Source: Lampris incognitus
Taxonomy: Eukaryota; Chordata; Actinopteri; Lampriformes; Lampridae
NCBI RefSeq assembly: GCF_029633865.1
Contig: NC_079212.1
Span: 104,413,973-104,477,972 of the forward strand
Length of the DNA: 64,000 nucleotides
Direction: 5' to 3'
Shown one piece after another: positions 11,553 to 21,037 of this stretch (its first letter is position 1; every line of letters begins with the position of its first letter). The notes under the pieces were generated by a model that saw nothing but the letters and a program-made list of their open reading frames with translations, was not told the origin of the DNA and ran no database searches. The position numbers and the translations under genes are program-made.

Positions 11553-11792
11553 TTACACTTGGTCCTTTTGCGTGAAACGGAGGCTGATTATCAATTTCTG
11601 CAGCTCTTTCAAAATGGCATCCATTCTCCTGTTTGTTGTATCCATGAGGGTGTGCACACAAACTTTAAAGCTGTTTTCCTGCTGCTGTAGCAGTTCTTTG
11701 TAAAAAGGTTTTTGTTGATCCAGTAGTTCATGCACCTGTTCCTGTGAGATGTATTGACCATTGTCTTTTTCTTTGTCCTTTCGACCAGCCAT
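11553..11792 (-). pseudogene. LINE ORF1 N-terminal fragment (L1-like)
   Basis: From an ATG at 11792 the - strand encodes a basic start (M-A-G-R-K-D-K-E-K-D) followed by a Gln/Leu-rich helical segment (Q-V-H-E-L-L-D-Q-Q-K ... L-Q-Q-Q-E-N) and M-D-T-T-N-R-R-M-D-A-I-L-K-E-L. This matches the coiled-coil ORF1 start I know from fish L1/Tx1-type LINEs. It ends abruptly at 11553 and no ORF2 follows. An A/T-rich flank to 12235 holds nothing else recognisable. Confidence 0.5.
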
Positions 11793-12235
11793 TTTGGCAG
11801 AGCGGCAGTGCCTGTTGCTGTAGGCCTCAACCCCAACAAGGGGATAAACCTCAGATTCTCTCCGATTTCGGTCACAATTTCCTTCCGTATGTTGCAAAGA
11901 GAACACCCAAAGACGAACAGCTCTCTGTAAGAGAAGCAATCCTCAATTTTTACTCCCTTCAAGTTCTTAATTTTTCCGTAGAGATCGCAACAAAACGCCC
12001 CCCTTGGTAGGCGTGTGTCAGTTGCAGTATTGGTAGCGTGCTTAGCATGCTTATAAATTGGATGTTTTTGTTACTATTTCTGTCATCCTGCTAGCGAATT
12101 CTGCTGTTAGTCCACTAAGCTTTTGTATTGTTTTGTGTTTCCATAATAATGTAATAATTCCATAACAATAAAGAATAATTTTTGTCCCCATTGTGGTGTG
12201 TGCAGGTATGTGGCATTTAGAAATAATCCATAATA

Positions 12236-12624
12236 ATAATAATAATAATTGTATTTATATAGCGCCTTTCTAAAACAATGTTACAAAGTGCTTCACAACT
12301 CCCCCCCCCGATAAAACCAAACAAGGCAGGAATAACAGTAAGCTCAAATAAGAGTAAAAATAAAAACCATAAAAATAAAAACAAATATATCAAACATTTG
12401 TAAAAGCTTTCCTAAAAAGAAAAGTTTTAAGACGAGATTTAAAAGAAGCTAGAGACTTGGTTCGTCTTAGCTTAGCAGGAAGAGCGTTCCATAGTGTGGG
12501 GGCTCTAACAGCAAAAGCCCCATCACCCTTTGTAACCAACCGAGACCTGGGAATAACCAGCAGGGCTCCATCTGCAGACCTTAATGGTCGAGGGGGGACA
12601 TACCAAGTCATTAAATCACAAGTG
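12236..12624 (-). mobile_element. L2 LINE, 3' part, left half of a split copy
   Basis: On the - strand 12611-12390 encodes an L2-type RT C-terminus: R-S-R-L-V-T-K-G-D-G-A-F-A-V-R-A-P-T-L-W-N, then L-P-A-K-L-R and F-K-S-R-L-K-T-F-L-F. It is followed by the L2-like 3' end 'tatttatatagcgcctttct' (+ strand) and a (TAA)n tail at about 12235-12250. The coding sequence is interrupted at 12624 by the gypsy element and resumes at 18980. Confidence 0.8.
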
Positions 12625-13345
12625 TGTAACCAGCTTAAAATTAATGTTTTTATTTTATTTTGTTTGAGTATGAAATATCACCAAATCCTGTCTGTGTGCT
12701 GTTATTTGTGTTTACTACATTCTATTTTATGTCATTATTTACTTTTATGTATGTTTTATAACGACCGTCATATACTTGTACTGTCGCTTTAAGAGAGAGG
12801 TCTTGTGGGTACACGGAAGAGGGAACGCGGGAGAGGCCATTTTTGTTTTATGGGAGGAGTCTCAAGCAGCGATCGAGCCGAGCCACGCGTGTTTCTTACC
12901 GTAGGACAGTTTTGCTGGTTGAGGAGAACGTAACCTTGAGTATCCCTGTAAGAAGATACTGCAAGCTGTGGGATAAAATACTTGTTTATCCTTTCTTACA
13001 TCGGAGTCCCGTGGACGGTTTCTCCTTCTAACGCACATGAGTGAAGTCCGGGCAGTGGTTGAGCTTCGACCCCCACGTCCGTAAGAAACACCACTCCAGC
13101 TGGAGGACTGGACGTTTGTCGAAGGGTTTGAAACCAAAATAAATGGCAAGGTGGGCCAAATAGAGTCCTGTGTGTCCCCCCTCCTTCCTTGATCATGATG
13201 ATGATGATGATGATGAGAGACTGAGGGCCCCCCACAACACCTGGGGGCCCACCCAAAATAGAACACAAAGCAGAGCTAATGATGAGAGTGACGGGCGTGC
13301 AGCAGGCTGACCAGCATAGAACAGCATAGGACTGCCCCCGTTACA
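12625..13345 (+). repeat. 5' LTR of the gypsy element
   Basis: 721 bp, TG...CA bounded with 6-bp inverted ends. It contains a (ATG)n/(CAT)n short repeat near 13195-13216 that is one unit shorter than in the 3' LTR. Confidence 0.95.
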
Positions 13346-13346
13346 T

Positions 13347-13364
13347 TGGTGCCGTGACTCGGAT
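13347..13364 (+). promoter_or_regulatory. Primer-binding site of the gypsy element
   Basis: TGGTGCCGTGACTCGGAT starts one base after the LTR with the TGG expected to pair with a tRNA 3' CCA. I could not assign the tRNA with certainty. Confidence 0.75.
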
Positions 13365-16002
13365 TTCACTTGTGTGCGTTAAACTACTAAACCCACACCT
13401 AGAGAGGGATGGTGTGGGTAAAGTAGATGTATCCCTCACTGATGTCTCCGACCTGGCTCACTTGTATGAAGATAAGTGTGCCAAAGCACCTCAGGGTTCG
13501 CGTATGGTCATTCAGGCGACACAGAGGATTCAGGCTTTCAGTGACTTGTTCTATGCTCCTGTTCTTGTCAACCAGAGTGTGCAGCTTAATGGCATGTTGG
13601 ATACTGGCTCTATGTCATGCAGTATCAGTGAAAATGCAGTAGAGAAGCTCCGCTCTGGGGGTGTTTTACCTGAGAAACAGCAGCCTGAAGAGAACATTGT
13701 CTTGATTGGCTGCGGTGGTCTGGAGACTAGGCCTGATGGTTTTTATGACCTCAACATGCAGCTTTATGGTGTTTCCTTTGTCATACCCACTCTGGTCATG
13801 CCCGGTCAGCATGATGATCTGATAGTCGGCACAAACGTCATTAAACATGTGGCCCATGTACTCAAGAGTGGTACTGAGTACTGGGACATCGCGTCCAGAA
13901 AGGAACATCCGTCTAGTCCTGACGTTGAACAGTTCTTGTCCATGTTCACGAATGTAGAGCGCTGGAGGGGTGGTGCAGTTCCTGAGAAGATAGGTACTGT
14001 TAAGCTCACCCAGGCCGTGACACTCTTACCGAGGCACGAGCACTTAGTCTGGGGCAGACTTCCTGCTAAGGTGCCTATGTCAGCTGGAAGCACTGTTGTT
14101 GTGGAGCCGACAGACTCCAAGGCCATGCCACGCGGTGTCCTCGTAGGTCGACTTGTCACACCGCTCTGGGGTGATAGGTGGGTACCCATGACTGTTGTCA
14201 ATCCATCTGACAAAGCCATCACGCTGAAAAGGAACTGCAAGTTGGCTGATGTGTTTCCATGCTTGGCGATTGAGGACTTTAATGTTTTCCAGGGACTGCA
14301 ATCAGTTGCAGGGAGGCATGAATCCAACGCCACAGGTAGTGCCTGTCCCCCTGTCCAGCCGGCTAGGAGTTTGTCAGAGCTCGGACTCAGTGACATTGAC
14401 CTCAGCTCCTGTCAGGTTAGTGAGGCATGCAAGTCCCAGCTCACTCAGCTGCTCACCGAGTACCATGACATCTTCTCCAGGGACTCTCTGGACTGTGGCG
14501 AGGTCACAGGATACACACATCACATCCATCTGGTGGATGAGCGCCCCTTTCGCTTGCCCTACAGGAGGGTTCCCCCAGCCCACTATCAGAAGTTGAGACA
14601 GGTTCTCACTGATATGGAGCAGAAAGGGATTATCCGGAAGTCCTCGAGCGCATACGCTTCACCGCTGGTTATGGTATGGAAGAAGGATGGCGGGCTTCGG
14701 ATCTGCACTGATTTCAGATGGCTGAATGCTCGGACCTTGAAAGACGCTCATCCCTTGCCACACCAGTTGGACTGTCTTGCCACGCTGGGTGGTAACTGCC
14801 TCTTTAGTACGATGGACCTCACCTCTGGCTTCTTCAACATCCCAATGCATGAAGATGACAAGAAGTACACTGCTTTCACGACTCCCCTTGGGTTGCATGA
14901 ATACAATCGCATGCCACAGGGCCTTTGTAATAGCCCTGCAGCCTTCATGAGAATGATGATTGGGATCTTTGGGGATCTGAACTTCACGAAGCTTTTGTGC
15001 TATCTTGATGATCTTCTTGTCTTCGCGCTGTCAGAGGTTGAGGCTCTGTCGAGGCTCCGCACTGTGTTTCAGAGGTTGAGGGAGAACAACTTGAAACTGG
15101 CTCCAACAAAGTGTCATCTGCTGCAGAAGCAGGTGCGGTTTTTGGGCCACGTGGTTGATGGCGGAGGTGTGTCTGTCGATCCCTCCAAAGTAGAGGTAAT
15201 CTCCAACATGACAGTGCAGGATCTCATGGAAGGTGATGGGTGCACGCCTTCTATTCGTAGGATCAAATCTTTCCTTGGTATGGTATTTTACTACCAGCAT
15301 TTCCTCCCGAACTGCTCCTCCGTGGCTAAGCCCCTGTTCGCCCTTACAGCTGGACAAAAGAGGAGGGGGAGGTCAGCTAAGGATAAGAAGCCCCATGGCA
15401 GCTTCCGTAAGCTTACCTCCGCAGACTGGACGGTGGAATGTGGGGAAACATTTGATCTGTTGAAGACGATGTTACTGGAGTGTGTGGTGCTTGCCCATCC
15501 AGACTTTGAGGTGCCTTTCATTTTGTCGGTCGATGCGTCTTTGGACGGACTCGGCGCGGTGCTGTCTCAAGTGCCCCGAGGAGAGTCCAAGGCCAGACCT
15601 GTTGGTTTTGCAAGCAAGTCCCTCAGTGCCTCACAGCGGAAGTATCCAGCTCATAGACTGGAGTTCATGGCGCTGAAGTGGAGTGTTTGTGAAAAGTTCA
15701 GCCACTGGCTGAAGGGTCAAAGCTTCACCGTTTGGACAGATAATAATCCGCTGACTTATCTCCTAACGAAGCCGGAGCTTGACGAGTGTGAGATCCGCTG
15801 GGTGTCTAAGTTGGCGTCTTACACCTTCGATCTCAAACACCTGCCAGGGAAGAAAAACGTGGTGGCGGATGCCTTGAGTCGCGACCCTTTTTCCAAGCCC
15901 GTCAGTCAGAGGCTACTTAGGGAGCCCTACCCGGCCCTTGTTCAGGAAGCCGACGGGGTTGAGGGGGACTCTGTGCAGGATGTTTTCAGACTCAGTTGCT
16001 AG
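13354..16002 (+). CDS. pol: Gypsy Pol: protease, reverse transcriptase, RNase H
   Basis: An 882-codon frame without a clear ATG start (open from the PBS). Domains by residue in that frame: aspartic protease L-D-T-G-S at about 82-86; RT palm with R-I-C-T-D-F-R-W-L-N and M-D-L-T-S-G-F near 445-495; catalytic Y-L-D-D at about 550-553; RNase H first Asp in S-V-D-A-S near 727 and T-D-N-N-P-L-T-Y near 795-802. The frame ends with TAG at 16000-16002, just before the integrase. Catalytic residues look intact. The product would act in a virus-like particle to copy element RNA, but the Gag needed to form that particle is not encoded here. Translation start is unknown; this could be the rear of a former gag-pol frame joined to the LTR by deletion. 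Confidence 0.9.
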   Translation: MTRISLVCVKLLNPHLERDGVGKVDVSLTDVSDLAHLYEDKCAKAPQGSRMVIQATQRIQAFSDLFYAPVLVNQSVQLNGMLDTGSMSCSISENAVEKLRSGGVLPEKQQPEENIVLIGCGGLETRPDGFYDLNMQLYGVSFVIPTLVMPGQHDDLIVGTNVIKHVAHVLKSGTEYWDIASRKEHPSSPDVEQFLSMFTNVERWRGGAVPEKIGTVKLTQAVTLLPRHEHLVWGRLPAKVPMSAGSTVVVEPTDSKAMPRGVLVGRLVTPLWGDRWVPMTVVNPSDKAITLKRNCKLADVFPCLAIEDFNVFQGLQSVAGRHESNATGSACPPVQPARSLSELGLSDIDLSSCQVSEACKSQLTQLLTEYHDIFSRDSLDCGEVTGYTHHIHLVDERPFRLPYRRVPPAHYQKLRQVLTDMEQKGIIRKSSSAYASPLVMVWKKDGGLRICTDFRWLNARTLKDAHPLPHQLDCLATLGGNCLFSTMDLTSGFFNIPMHEDDKKYTAFTTPLGLHEYNRMPQGLCNSPAAFMRMMIGIFGDLNFTKLLCYLDDLLVFALSEVEALSRLRTVFQRLRENNLKLAPTKCHLLQKQVRFLGHVVDGGGVSVDPSKVEVISNMTVQDLMEGDGCTPSIRRIKSFLGMVFYYQHFLPNCSSVAKPLFALTAGQKRRGRSAKDKKPHGSFRKLTSADWTVECGETFDLLKTMLLECVVLAHPDFEVPFILSVDASLDGLGAVLSQVPRGESKARPVGFASKSLSASQRKYPAHRLEFMALKWSVCEKFSHWLKGQSFTVWTDNNPLTYLLTKPELDECEIRWVSKLASYTFDLKHLPGKKNVVADALSRDPFSKPVSQRLLREPYPALVQEADGVEGDSVQDVFRLSC

Positions 16003-17949
16003 TCCCAAACAGTGAGTAGTGCGCGATCTGGGTTTGCTTGTGATGCAGCTGAGGTCAGGGCTTTTTGTCAAGCCAAATGTGACTGGCCTGATGCATCAGT
16101 ATTCACAGCACTCAGTTTGGTCCAGCACGTTCAGCATCTGTCGGGTGGTCAGGATACACTGCCAATGTTATCCACCGAGGAGCTCAGGTTGAGTCAGGAG
16201 CAGGACCCCTGCATCTCCAAGGTGTTGCTCTTTGTCGCTGTTCGGAAGCGGCCATCGAGACGTGAGAGGCATGGTGCTGACCAGAAGGTCCTCAGGCTGT
16301 TGAAACAGTGGGAGAATTTGGAAGTCAATGATGGTGTCTTGAACAGGGTGACAAAGGACCCAGTGTCCAAGCAGAGGAGGTCTCAGTATGTTTTACCTCT
16401 GAGTCTGAAAGACAAGGCACTGTCTGGCATCCACGATCACGCTGGTCATCAGGGCCAGGACTGTATTCTCTCTCTTGCAAGGCAGCGTTTTTATTGGCCT
16501 GACATGGAGAGGGATATCAGAGCATATGTCAGATGCTGTCGGAGATGTGTGTTTGGGAAGACCCCAGAGCCAGCTGCTTGCACGCCCCTGGAGAGCATTA
16601 AAACGTCCGCACCGATGCAGCTTGTGTGTATGGATTTCTGCTCCGCTGAGGACAGTAAGCAGCGGTCGGTCGATGTCCTAGTGGTTACTGACCACTTCAC
16701 TAAGCTTGCTCACGCGTTCCCCTGCGCCAATCAGACAGCGAAGCAGGTCGCCAAGAAACTCTGGGATCATGTATTCTGTGTTTCCGGGTTTCCGGAGAGA
16801 ATACATTCTGACCAGGGCACAAACTTTGAGAGCAACCTGATTGCAGAGCTTCTCAGGTTGGCGGGTGTAGCGAAGTCCCACACGACGGCCTACCATCCTA
16901 TGGGTAATGGCGGGACAGAGCGGTTTAATCGCACGATGGGGAATATGCTCCGTTCCCTTCCGCTTCAGCAGAAGCAACAGTGGCCTCAGCAGATCCATTC
17001 TCTCATGCTCGCGTACAATGCCACTGTTCAGGAGACCACGGGTTACGCGCCTTTCTTCCTGATGTATGGGCGTGTCCCAAGACTGCCGGTGGATGTTATG
17101 TTCAGGCAGGTTTTGCATGACCCTCACGTTGTTGACTATGACTCTTATGCTCAGTCTCTGCTTTCCTGTCTAAGGAGTGCAATGGAGATCGCCCAGAAGC
17201 ACTCCACGGCTGAGCAGCAGCATCAGGCGCGACAGTACAACAGACACGCCAAGGGCACTGTCCTGTCTGTCGGGGATCGTGTTTTGGTTGCGAACCAGAG
17301 TGAGCGAGGGAAGAGAAAGTTGGCTGACAAATGGGAGAACGGAGTGTACACGGTTGTCGGTGTCAACCCCAATATCCACGTCTACAAGATTCAGGATGCA
17401 GAGGGGCACACCAGGGTGGTGCACAGGAACCGTTTGTTGGAGGTCAACTTCTTGCCCCTTCCTGAGTTAGATCAGGGTGAGGAGTCCAGTACAACCAGTC
17501 AGTTGCTTGACTGCGCAGAGTCCGATGAGGAGGACAGTGCAGATGGCCTGACGGTCTCAGGGGATGCAGTGGGGCTAGCAGTCTCATCACTTGGAGACTC
17601 GCCTAGATCTGAGTGGGCAGAAGCGGAAGAGTTCATTCCGTCTAGTCTGGTAGTCAGTCCTGTGGGGGCCACTGCTCAGTCTCCACCCAAAACACACGCA
17701 CCACACAACACACATGCACCACACATAGAGGCATCACACTCACTCGATGTAGGTGTTATATCTCACACTGATTCACACACAGGGGCACCACCCTCACTCG
17801 ATATAGATGTTGCAGCTCGCACTGTCTCACGCACACAAGTAGAGAGTGATGGTCGGGTTAGGACACGCACAGGGAGGGTGGTGAGGTCAGTGAACAGGTT
17901 AATAGAATCTATGTCTCAGATGCCATTTCTACGGAGTGTGGGGGTTTGA
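16003..17949 (+). CDS. Gypsy integrase (in frame after a single TAG)
   Basis: Continues in the same frame as the upstream Pol after the TAG at 16000-16002. It shows an HHCC zinc finger (H-A-G-H ... C-C-R-R-C), a retroviral-type integrase core with the first Asp near M-D-F-C, the second in H-S-D-Q-G-T-N-F, and a Glu in N-G-G-T-E-R-F-N. A GPY/F-like C-terminal module follows (V-Y-T-V-V-G-V-N ... V-V-H-R-N-R-L-L). The C-terminal tail is His/Ser/Thr-rich with a short repeated T-H-A-P-H motif; no chromodomain is visible. It is either a nonsense-mutated Pol or expressed by stop readthrough; the former is simpler. Confidence 0.88.
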   Translation, partial: SQTVSSARSGFACDAAEVRAFCQAKCDWPDASVFTALSLVQHVQHLSGGQDTLPMLSTEELRLSQEQDPCISKVLLFVAVRKRPSRRERHGADQKVLRLLKQWENLEVNDGVLNRVTKDPVSKQRRSQYVLPLSLKDKALSGIHDHAGHQGQDCILSLARQRFYWPDMERDIRAYVRCCRRCVFGKTPEPAACTPLESIKTSAPMQLVCMDFCSAEDSKQRSVDVLVVTDHFTKLAHAFPCANQTAKQVAKKLWDHVFCVSGFPERIHSDQGTNFESNLIAELLRLAGVAKSHTTAYHPMGNGGTERFNRTMGNMLRSLPLQQKQQWPQQIHSLMLAYNATVQETTGYAPFFLMYGRVPRLPVDVMFRQVLHDPHVVDYDSYAQSLLSCLRSAMEIAQKHSTAEQQHQARQYNRHAKGTVLSVGDRVLVANQSERGKRKLADKWENGVYTVVGVNPNIHVYKIQDAEGHTRVVHRNRLLEVNFLPLPELDQGEESSTTSQLLDCAESDEEDSADGLTVSGDAVGLAVSSLGDSPRSEWAEAEEFIPSSLVVSPVGATAQSPPKTHAPHNTHAPHIEASHSLDVGVISHTDSHTGAPPSLDIDVAARTVSRTQVESDGRVRTRTGRVVRSVNRLIESMSQMPFLRSVGV

Positions 17950-18238
17950 ACTTTGATGGAGGTTGGAGTCATTCAAACTAGTTTAATGTGAGTTATTAGG
18001 TGTCTATCAGACAGGGTTGTTTTGGGCCAAGTGCATGGTGTGGCGTATCAGGCGTCACATTGATCTAAGGGAATTCTGAGACTTGATCAACCTCATTATT
18101 TTCTGGGCCTCGTAACCGAGGTAGCTCCTAAGTTGACTGGAGGACTAGGTCCTTCTTTTCACTTGTGCCAGTAGTCAGTGATGGGCTTTTCCTTTCCTCT
18201 TTCTCTTTTTATCCTGCTGTCAGGATGTTGGTGAATTT

Positions 18239-18251
18239 CAGAGGGGGTGAA
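18239..18251 (+). promoter_or_regulatory. Polypurine tract of the gypsy element
   Basis: AGAGGGGGTGAA-type purine run directly before the 3' LTR. The stretch 17950-18238 is 3' untranslated element sequence without an ORF of note. Confidence 0.8.
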
Positions 18252-18975
18252 TGTAACCAGGTTAAAATTAATGTTTTTATTTTATTTTGTTTGAGTATGA
18301 AATATCACCAAATCCTGTCTGTGTGCTGTTATTTGTGTTTACTACATTTTATTTTATGTCATTATTTACTTTTATGTATGTTTTATAACGACCGTCATAT
18401 ACATGTACTGTCGCTTTAAGGGAGAGGTCTTGTGGGTACACGGAAGAGGGAACGCGGGAGAGGCCATTTTTGTTTTGTGGGAGGAGTCTCAAGCAGCAAT
18501 CGAGCCGAGCCACACGTGTTTCTTACCGTAGCACAGTTTTGCTGGTTGAGGAGAACGTAACCTTGAGTATCCCTGTAAGAAGATACTGCAAGCTGTGGGA
18601 TAAAATACTTGTTTATCCTTTCTTACATCGGAGTCCCGTGGACGGTTTCTCCTTCTAACGCACATGAGTGAAGTCCGGGCAGTGGTTGAGCTTCGACCCC
18701 CACGTCCGTAAGAAACACCGCTCCAGCTGGAGGACTGGACGTTTGTCGAAGGGTTTGAAACCAAAATAAATGGCAAGGTGGGCCAAATAGAGTCCTGTGT
18801 GTCCCCCCTCCTTCCTTTATCATGATGATGATGATGATGATGATGAGAGACTGAGGGCCCCCCACAACACCTGGGGTCCCACCCAAAATAGAACACAACG
18901 CAGAGCTAATGATGAGAGTGACGGGCGTGCAGCAGGCTGACCAGCATAGAACAGCATAGGACTGTCCCCGTTACA
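18252..18975 (+). repeat. 3' LTR of the gypsy element
   Basis: 724 bp, TGTAAC...GTTACA. Near-identical to 12625-13345, with one additional ATG unit at about 18823-18846. Confidence 0.95.
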
Positions 18976-19098
18976 AGTGCATAAAGAAGCAAGACCATTT
19001 AAAGCATTAGAAGTGAGCAGCAACATTTTAAAAAATCAATTTGAAATATAACAGGGAGCCAGTGTAGGGAGGCAAGCACAGGAGTGATATGATTAATC
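18976..19098 (-). mobile_element. L2 LINE, right half of the split copy
   Basis: The - strand reads L-L-L-T-S-N-A-L-N-G-L-A-S-L at about 19025-18984, the L2 RT motif that lies just N-terminal of the piece at 12611-12390. Removing the gypsy element and one AGTG joins the two halves in the same orientation. Confidence 0.8.
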
Positions 19099-19106
19099 CC
19101 TCCGTC

Positions 19107-19232
19107 CATCATTATCTTAACCACTTATCCTGCTCTTAGGGATGCTGGAGCCTATCCCAGGAGTCATTGGGTGGCAGGCAAGGAGACACCCTGGACAGGC
19201 CGCCAGGCCATCACAGGGCCCACACACACACA

Positions 19233-19307
<75 letters not shown>

Positions 19308-19543
19308 TCATATCTAGGGACAATTTAGTATGGCCAATTCACCTGACTTACATGTCTTTGGACTGTGGGAGGAAACCGGAGCCCCCGGAGGAAACCCATG
19401 CAGACACGGGGAGTACATGCAAACTCCACACAGAGGACGCCTCGGGATGACCCCCCAAGGTTGGACTACCCCGGGGTTGGAACCTAGGACCTTCTTGCTG
19501 TGAGGTGACCGTGCTAACCACTGTGTCACTGTGCTGCCCTATG
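19107..19543 (-). mobile_element. V-SINE (DANA/mermaid-like), copy B, with expanded CA tract
   Basis: Reverse-oriented copy. It begins at 'ccatccatcattatcttaac' (3' end of the element), contains 'cttacatgtctttggactgt' and 'gggaggaaaccggagc', and ends in the tRNA-like head around 19500-19540. A roughly 80-bp (CA)n expansion sits at 19226-19306. Confidence 0.85.
19226..19306. repeat. (CA)n microsatellite inside a V-SINE
   Basis: Near-pure CA run. In other copies in this window the same site holds only 5-10 units, so the repeat expanded from the SINE's own CA segment. Confidence 0.95.
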
Positions 19544-19547
19544 GTCG

Positions 19548-19889
19548 ATCCATCCATCCATTATCCTGCTCTTAGGGTCACAGGGATGCTGGAGCCGATT
19601 CCAGCAGTCATTGGGCGGCAGGCGTGGAGACACCCTGAGCAGGCCGCCAGGACATCACAGGGCCAACACACATACACACCTAGGGACAATTTAGTATGGC
19701 CAATTCACCTGACTTACATGTCTTTGGACTGTGGGGGGAAACCGGAGCCGCCGGAGGAAACCCACGCAGACATGGGGAGTACATGCGAACTCCACACAGA
19801 GGACGACCTGGAATGACCCACCAAGGTTGGACTACCCCGGGGCTCGAACCCAGGACCTTCTTGCTTTGAGGCGACCGTGCTAACCACCA
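19548..19889 (-). mobile_element. V-SINE (DANA/mermaid-like), copy C
   Basis: Same orientation and organisation as copy B, abutting it. It has 'ccatccattatcctgctctt' at its 3' end and a tRNA-like head with B box (reverse of GGTTCGAGCCC) near 19845. Confidence 0.85.
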
Positions 19890-20915
19890 TTTAGAAATAA
19901 ATCATTATTTTATAAAAATTGGCTTGAGAAAGGAATATGGTCTGTAATGCCCTTAAGAGAAAATACAGGAAACGTTATATCTTTTCAGAATTTTTGTTCA
20001 AAATTTAGTTTAAATGACCGATAACAATATGATACTGTCATCAAAGCAATCCCACACTCTATAATAGTAATGTCTTATAACTTGTATCAAAGAAATGTAG
20101 ATCCGCATCTTCCTCAACTTTCAGTGAATGGACATGATCTCATCGGTCTAAAATTGTCCAACACCACAATCCGGAGAGTCTTTGTCAAAGAATTATATCA
20201 ATTTTCATCGAACAGAAACTCAATTTTACATTTCTTCCAAAGATGAAGCTAAAAAATTGAGAACAAACTTCTTTAAGTTTCCAATTGCACCAAAAGTAAA
20301 GGAAGTGCACCTTAAAATTCTCAATGGAAACTATCCCTCTGGAGAATTTTCAAGACATCGACGTGGTTTAGACTATAACAACTGCTCATTTTGCAATGAA
20401 CACACTTAAACAACAGACATTTGTTTTATGAATGTCAGTTTGCTGGCGCCTTTTGGGGAGATCTGCATTACTGGTTGTTTCCTAAGTTTGACAATTTCTC
20501 TGTACTAAAAAAAAGAGGATGTGATTTTTGGGATGCTTGTGAAAGATGGAACACGTGTTGGCAATTAACACAATTATTATTCTTGGAAAGTTCTTTTTAC
20601 ATAAGAACAGATTCATGAAAACGCAGCCAAACTTCTTCATATTGTATAGGGAATTGTGTCATTATTTCTCATCACTGAGGTGAATGGAGAAGAAGAATGC
20701 TATGGAACTCTCTGACTTGATAGCGGAACTTGCAGAGAACCCCCCCCCCCCCAGGACTCCCTCCCTCCCTCCCTCCCTCCCTTTAATTTTTTTTAACTAT
20801 TTAATTTCATTTATTTAATTTTTTTACTTTTATCTCCCTTCTTTTGTTTTATGTGTTGTATATAGAATTTAAACATGTCAATAAAAAACGTGTCAATAAA
20901 AAAAATGTTTCCGCT
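19890..20915 (+). mobile_element. L1-like LINE, 3' end (5'-truncated)
   Basis: Frames at 20182-20409 and 20421-20618, with frameshifts, give K-V-K-E-V-H-L-K-I-L-N-G-N-Y-P and N-C-S-F-C-N-E-H-T, then L-F-Y-E-C-Q-F-A-G-A-F-W. This is the C-terminal Cys-containing region after RT in L1/Tx1-type LINEs. The upstream part back to about 19890 is the same protein in other frames. The 3' end has a C-run/(CCCT)n tract and AATAAA-containing A-rich ends (20879-20915). It ends only about 20 bp before the DYNLRB1 promoter motifs. Confidence 0.7.
20742..20783. repeat. C-run plus (CCCT)n tract
   Basis: A 12-base C run followed by (CCCT)n/(CTCC)n repeats within the L1-like 3' end. Confidence 0.85.
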
Positions 20916-20934
20916 ATAAAAAAAGACTCGTGAC

Positions 20935-20948
20935 CCGGAAGTGACGTC
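20935..20948 (+). promoter_or_regulatory. DYNLRB1 promoter: ETS plus CRE/ATF motif
   Basis: CCGGAAGTGACGTC combines an ETS-family core (CCGGAAGTG) with a CRE/ATF half (TGACGTC), about 90 bp before the start codon. No TATA box at a fitting distance. This composite is common in promoters of housekeeping genes; function here is inferred from position only. Confidence 0.55.
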
Positions 20949-21037
20949 TTTTCCGTAGCAACACATCTCCAGCTAAACATTAGCCTGCTGAGTTTGGAAA
21001 TAGGTTTTATCATTCAGTTTCCCGCAACGTTGTTAAA

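Larger units (their letters stand above)
12625..18975 (+). mobile_element. Ty3/gypsy LTR retrotransposon, nearly full length, gag missing
   Basis: Both LTRs begin TGTAAC and end GTTACA. The 4-bp AGTG occurs directly before the 5' LTR (12621-12624) and directly after the 3' LTR (18976-18979), a perfect target duplication. Between the LTRs are a primer-binding site, a protease-RT-RNase H frame, an integrase frame in the same reading frame after one stop, and a polypurine tract. No gag frame exists: the protease motif begins only about 250 bp after the 5' LTR. By eye the LTRs differ at about 13 substitutions plus one 3-nt repeat unit in some 720 bp, so insertion is fairly recent. It splits an L2 LINE. 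Confidence 0.95.

Noticed and set aside
12862-13268. Long - strand frames with His or Ile runs (repeated at 18489-18898)
   Set aside because: They lie within the gypsy LTRs; the His/Ile runs come from the (ATG)n/(CAT)n repeat.
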